DNA of 64,000 nucleotides from Rheinheimera sp. MM224. GTDB lineage: Bacteria > Pseudomonadota > Gammaproteobacteria > Enterobacterales > Alteromonadaceae. The notes under the pieces are model-generated. The model saw nothing but the letters and a program-made list of their open reading frames with translations. It was not told where the DNA came from and ran no database searches. Shown here piece after piece: positions 61,293 through 64,000 of the stretch. Made by a program: the position numbers and the translations under genes. The stretch is taken from assembly GCF_947090785.1 (NCBI RefSeq), contig NZ_OX352320.1, positions 930,001 to 994,000 on the forward strand, read 5' to 3'. Within the stretch, counting starts at the first letter, position 1. The number at the start of each line of letters is the position of its first letter.

Positions 61293-63784
61293 TGATGACT
61301 GTGGAAAGTCAGGAGTTGAGTGAGCAACTAAGATGGACTGATTTGCCGCAGTGGCAGCAGTTGCAGCTCTGGTGGCAGCAGCAAAGTCAGCAGCATCTGG
61401 TGCAGCTGCATACTGATTTGCAACATCAGCTGCGGGAAAACGGTGCTACTTTTGATCCCTGGCTGGAGCAACAACGTCAGCTGGATTTAATGCCATGGCT
61501 GGTTAGTGATACCCAGTGGCAAGAGTTGCAGGCCGGTGTAAAGCAGCGCCAATTGCTGCTCTCTCTGGTATTGCAGGATTTGTACGGCCCTCAGCTTCTG
61601 ATCCAGCAGGGGCTATTGCCTGCAGAACTTATTTTCCAGAACAAAAACTATCTGTTGCCTTGCCATCAGTTGGTACCCACTCACCAGCAATGGCTGAGTT
61701 TGCTGGCGGTCGATATAGGCCGTGATGCCACAGGCCAGTTTTGTGTCTATGCCGATCAAAGCCAGATGCCGGCGGGGCTGGGTTTTGTGTTAGAACACAG
61801 GCTGGCGTTTAACCACTGTATTGGTGAGCTGAATCACAGTATTGGCAAAAGCCAGCTGGCCGGGTTTTTCCGTAAATTGCAGTTGGTGTTTGCGCAGGGC
61901 ACCGGCCATACCGCCGAAGGGCGACGACCACTTTGTGGTTTGTTAACCCACGGCAAACGTGACGCCGCTTATTTTGAACATGCATTTTTAGCCAATTATT
62001 TAGATATAGCCTTGATGCACAGCGCCGATCTGATGTTTAAAGATGGTGCTTTGTGGCTAAAAACTGTCACAGGTTTACAGCAGGTCGACAGCTTGATGCG
62101 CTATTTACCAGATGCCCGTTGTGATGCACTGGAGCTGGATCCGGACTCCACAGGTACTGCTGGTTTATTGCAAAGCATTCGTCAGCAGCAGCTATTTTGC
62201 GCCAATCCGCCAGGAGCTGCCTTAGTGGACTCCGGTGTGTTATTGCCCTTTTTACCTGCGCTTTGTCGAACGCTGTTAAATGAAGAATTGCAATTGCCCA
62301 CTACTGCCGCTTTTTGGTGTGGCAAGCCTGAGCAGTTGCAACTGGTGTTATCTGATGCAATAAATTACAGATTCCGCAGAATTGATACAGCCCAAAGCTG
62401 GCTTTGGACTGAACTGGACCCGCTGCAACAACAAGATTTACAGCAGCAATTGGCGACTTGTCCTGAGCTTTTTATTGCTATCCGCTTGCTGCCATTGTGT
62501 TCTGTACCCTGCTGGAACGCGACTCAAGGTCAGCATCAGCAGTATGGCGTGTTGCGTTTATTTGGTTTGTTGTCCGAGCAGCATAGTCCGGCTGTGATGC
62601 CTGGCGCTTTGGCTCGTATCAGCCCTGATGCGCAAAGCCTGCAGCATCAGTACAGTATGGGGTTTGTTGCCAAAGATGTCTGGGTGCTGGCCGATCAGGA
62701 CCATGCGGTTAGCCTGCTGCAAAATACCCAAAAACGCATTTTGTTATCCCGTCATAGTGGCTTGCTGCCAAGCCGTGTCGCCGACCATTTATTCTGGCTG
62801 GGCCGTTATAACGAGCGATTAAATTTAGTCTGCCGGGCTTTACGTTACACAGTGCCGCTCTTAACAAGCGCAGGGGTAACCAGCTTTCAGGTCACAGCTG
62901 GGCAACAAAGTGATAGCAGAGCTTTAGTTCGGTTTTGCTTGCAGGCCAATGGCACTTTGCCAGACAGCGTAGCTTTGAGTTCATTACAGCAGACCAGCGC
63001 CTTGCAGCAGGCCTTAAGTGAACTCTTTTCGCTACAGCATCCGGCCGGTTTGGCGCAGGTGCTGAAAAACTTACTCTTTAATGCGCAGTCGGTGCGGGAA
63101 TACTTCAGCGAAGACACCTGGTATGTGCTGGATAAATTACAGCTGGCGCTGACGCAATGGCCAAACCCACTGAACTGGCAGCAGCCGCAACAAATGGTGC
63201 GTTTGCTGGATGAGGTCATATTATTGCAGACCGCTATTTATGGTCTGAATAACGAAACCATGAGCCGTACCCAAACCCTGAGGTTTATGGATTTAGGCCA
63301 ACATATGGAAAGGGCATTGCAAAGTGTCACTCTGCTGCAGGAAGTGTTTGTATTTGATCAGGGCCGCAACTGCAGTGCTTCGTTGATGGAGTCTGTGCTG
63401 CGTATGACGGATACCTTAATGACCTACAGGCGCCGTTATAAAACCGAGTTGCACCCGCTGGCGGTGATTGATTTGCTGCTACTGGATGACAGCACGCCAC
63501 GTTCTGTGGGTTATCAGTGCGCCCGTCTTGCCAGTCAAATTCAGCAACTGCCTAAACCTGGTGCTGCTGTGGTACTGAGTCGTGAGCAAAAACTGGCAGT
63601 AGAGCTGGTGTCTTTATTGCAACTGGCCGAACCAGAACAACTCTTTGATGATCAGTTACAGGCGACACCAGAGCTGAGTCGTTTATTACAGCAGTTGCAT
63701 GCCGTGCTTAGGCAACTGTCCGACAGCATTACTCTATCGTATTTCAGCCATGCGGAAGCAGGCAAATCCTGGCAGAGTTTTTAA
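61292..63784 (+). CDS. fusion of ATP-grasp-like domain and alpha-E domain
   Basis: The 830-residue protein combines a circularly permuted ATP-grasp-like part (about 20-480) and an alpha-E part (about 490-800, RVADHLFWLGRYNERL; FMDLGQHMERALQSV). In the first part, GKRDAAYFEHAF and MPAGLGFVLEHR align with the gene at 58878, but where that has YRRVDD and KPANESGGYG this protein has MRYLPDARCD and a segment with no glycine-rich loop. It therefore appears to have lost ATP binding and may be a regulatory or scaffold partner. The Gln-rich N-terminus (WWQQQSQQ) is unusual. ATG 61292 overlaps the alpha-E stop. Confidence 0.87.
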   Translation: MMTVESQELSEQLRWTDLPQWQQLQLWWQQQSQQHLVQLHTDLQHQLRENGATFDPWLEQQRQLDLMPWLVSDTQWQELQAGVKQRQLLLSLVLQDLYGPQLLIQQGLLPAELIFQNKNYLLPCHQLVPTHQQWLSLLAVDIGRDATGQFCVYADQSQMPAGLGFVLEHRLAFNHCIGELNHSIGKSQLAGFFRKLQLVFAQGTGHTAEGRRPLCGLLTHGKRDAAYFEHAFLANYLDIALMHSADLMFKDGALWLKTVTGLQQVDSLMRYLPDARCDALELDPDSTGTAGLLQSIRQQQLFCANPPGAALVDSGVLLPFLPALCRTLLNEELQLPTTAAFWCGKPEQLQLVLSDAINYRFRRIDTAQSWLWTELDPLQQQDLQQQLATCPELFIAIRLLPLCSVPCWNATQGQHQQYGVLRLFGLLSEQHSPAVMPGALARISPDAQSLQHQYSMGFVAKDVWVLADQDHAVSLLQNTQKRILLSRHSGLLPSRVADHLFWLGRYNERLNLVCRALRYTVPLLTSAGVTSFQVTAGQQSDSRALVRFCLQANGTLPDSVALSSLQQTSALQQALSELFSLQHPAGLAQVLKNLLFNAQSVREYFSEDTWYVLDKLQLALTQWPNPLNWQQPQQMVRLLDEVILLQTAIYGLNNETMSRTQTLRFMDLGQHMERALQSVTLLQEVFVFDQGRNCSASLMESVLRMTDTLMTYRRRYKTELHPLAVIDLLLLDDSTPRSVGYQCARLASQIQQLPKPGAAVVLSREQKLAVELVSLLQLAEPEQLFDDQLQATPELSRLLQQLHAVLRQLSDSITLSYFSHAEAGKSWQSF

Positions 63785-63806
63785 ATGGGCATTGATATGA
63801 ATTTCA

Positions 63807-63834
63807 GGCGGGCGGGGACAAGCCCCGCCCCTAC
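63807..63834 (-). repeat. GTAGGGGCGGG-type palindromic repeat, copy 3 (inverted)
   Basis: On the minus strand GTAGGGGCGGGG-CTTGT-CCCCGCCCGCC is followed by TGAAATT. The core and tail match the copies at 1690 and 24297. It lies between the fusion gene and the next gene of the same operon. Confidence 0.75.
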
Positions 63835-63891
63835 ATTGTCGCCGCACTGTAAATACAATTACGTTGCGGACCGAGCAACAAGGCCGACTAT

Positions 63892-64000
63892 ATGAAGTAC
63901 CAGATCCGCCACCTGACCCGTTATTGTTACCAGCATCCTGTGGCCAACAGTTACAATCTGGCTTGTTTGCAGCCACGGCAATTACCGACACAAGAGCTGT
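63892..64000 (+). CDS. transglutaminase-like family protein, N-terminal fragment
   Basis: Only 36 codons are visible before the window edge. They read MKYQIRHLTRYCYQHPV and on through LACLQPRQLPTQEL, which matches the N-terminal beta-region of bacterial transglutaminase-like cysteine peptidases (family start Y.I.H.T.Y.Y...V). AAGG lies 8 bp before ATG 63892. Position directly after the ATP-grasp/alpha-E genes is the expected one for this cassette. The catalytic Cys-His-Asp lies outside the window. Confidence 0.78.
   Translation, partial: MKYQIRHLTRYCYQHPVANSYNLACLQPRQLPTQEL

Overview
The window is a stretch of chromosome from a gammaproteobacterium of the Alteromonadales-like branch. Gene content and order, together with protein similarity recalled from memory, fit Rheinheimera/Alishewanella or a close relative best; the genus is an inference. 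Housekeeping blocks follow the order known from Escherichia, Vibrio and Shewanella. No tRNA, rRNA, CRISPR array, insertion sequence or prophage was seen.

Region by region. (1) 1-8.3 kb: the 3' part of gshA, an SLT-domain lipoprotein, yfjD and ypjD on the minus strand, then ffh and rpsP-rimM-trmD-rplS, followed by a J-domain protein. (2) 8.3-24.9 kb: a ThrE-type exporter, an excisionase-HTH/receiver regulator, aroF-tyrA behind two TyrR-type boxes, mtgA, a large PLP-dependent Orn/Lys/Arg decarboxylase with an ArgR-type palindrome upstream, a LOG-family protein, a beta-CASP nuclease, pheA with a complete phenylalanine attenuator (leader peptide not annotated by simple ORF length), a penicillin-acylase homologue and a cytochrome b/cytochrome c pair. 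(3) 25-38.4 kb: a GGDEF-EAL protein, two secreted amidohydrolases plus an M28 peptidase, a double-receiver protein, yciH, a GAF protein, an aromatic/aspartate aminotransferase and a periplasmic binding protein. (4) 38.4-48.4 kb: fldB (minus) and xerD-dsbC-recJ-prfB-lysS, with the programmed +1 frameshift in prfB, then pyrG-eno. (5) 48.4-55.7 kb: an unrecognised gene, then ftsB-ispD-ispF-truD-surE-pcm-yqaA-nlpD-rpoS, tightly packed. (6) 55.7-64 kb: an AT-rich spacer, a TonB-dependent receptor and an operon of circularly permuted ATP-grasp, alpha-E, ATP-grasp/alpha-E fusion and transglutaminase-like genes running off the end.

How the genes work together. AroF, TyrA, PheA and the class I aminotransferase cover entry into the aromatic pathway and the last steps to tyrosine and phenylalanine. 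The sequence points to two different controls: a TyrR-like repressor for aroF-tyrA and ribosome-mediated attenuation for pheA. The secreted amidohydrolases and M28 peptidase look like a peptide- or amino-acid-derivative-degrading set. The final operon matches a widely distributed but poorly understood peptide-synthesis/modification cassette (ATP-grasp, alpha-E, transglutaminase) and is the best candidate for uncharacterised biology here.

Three families of short palindromic repeats are scattered between genes: a GTAGGGGCGGG type (3 copies), a GGGTCAGAG/CTCTGACCC type (4 hairpins) and a TATACCC...GGGTATA element (2 full copies and a remnant).
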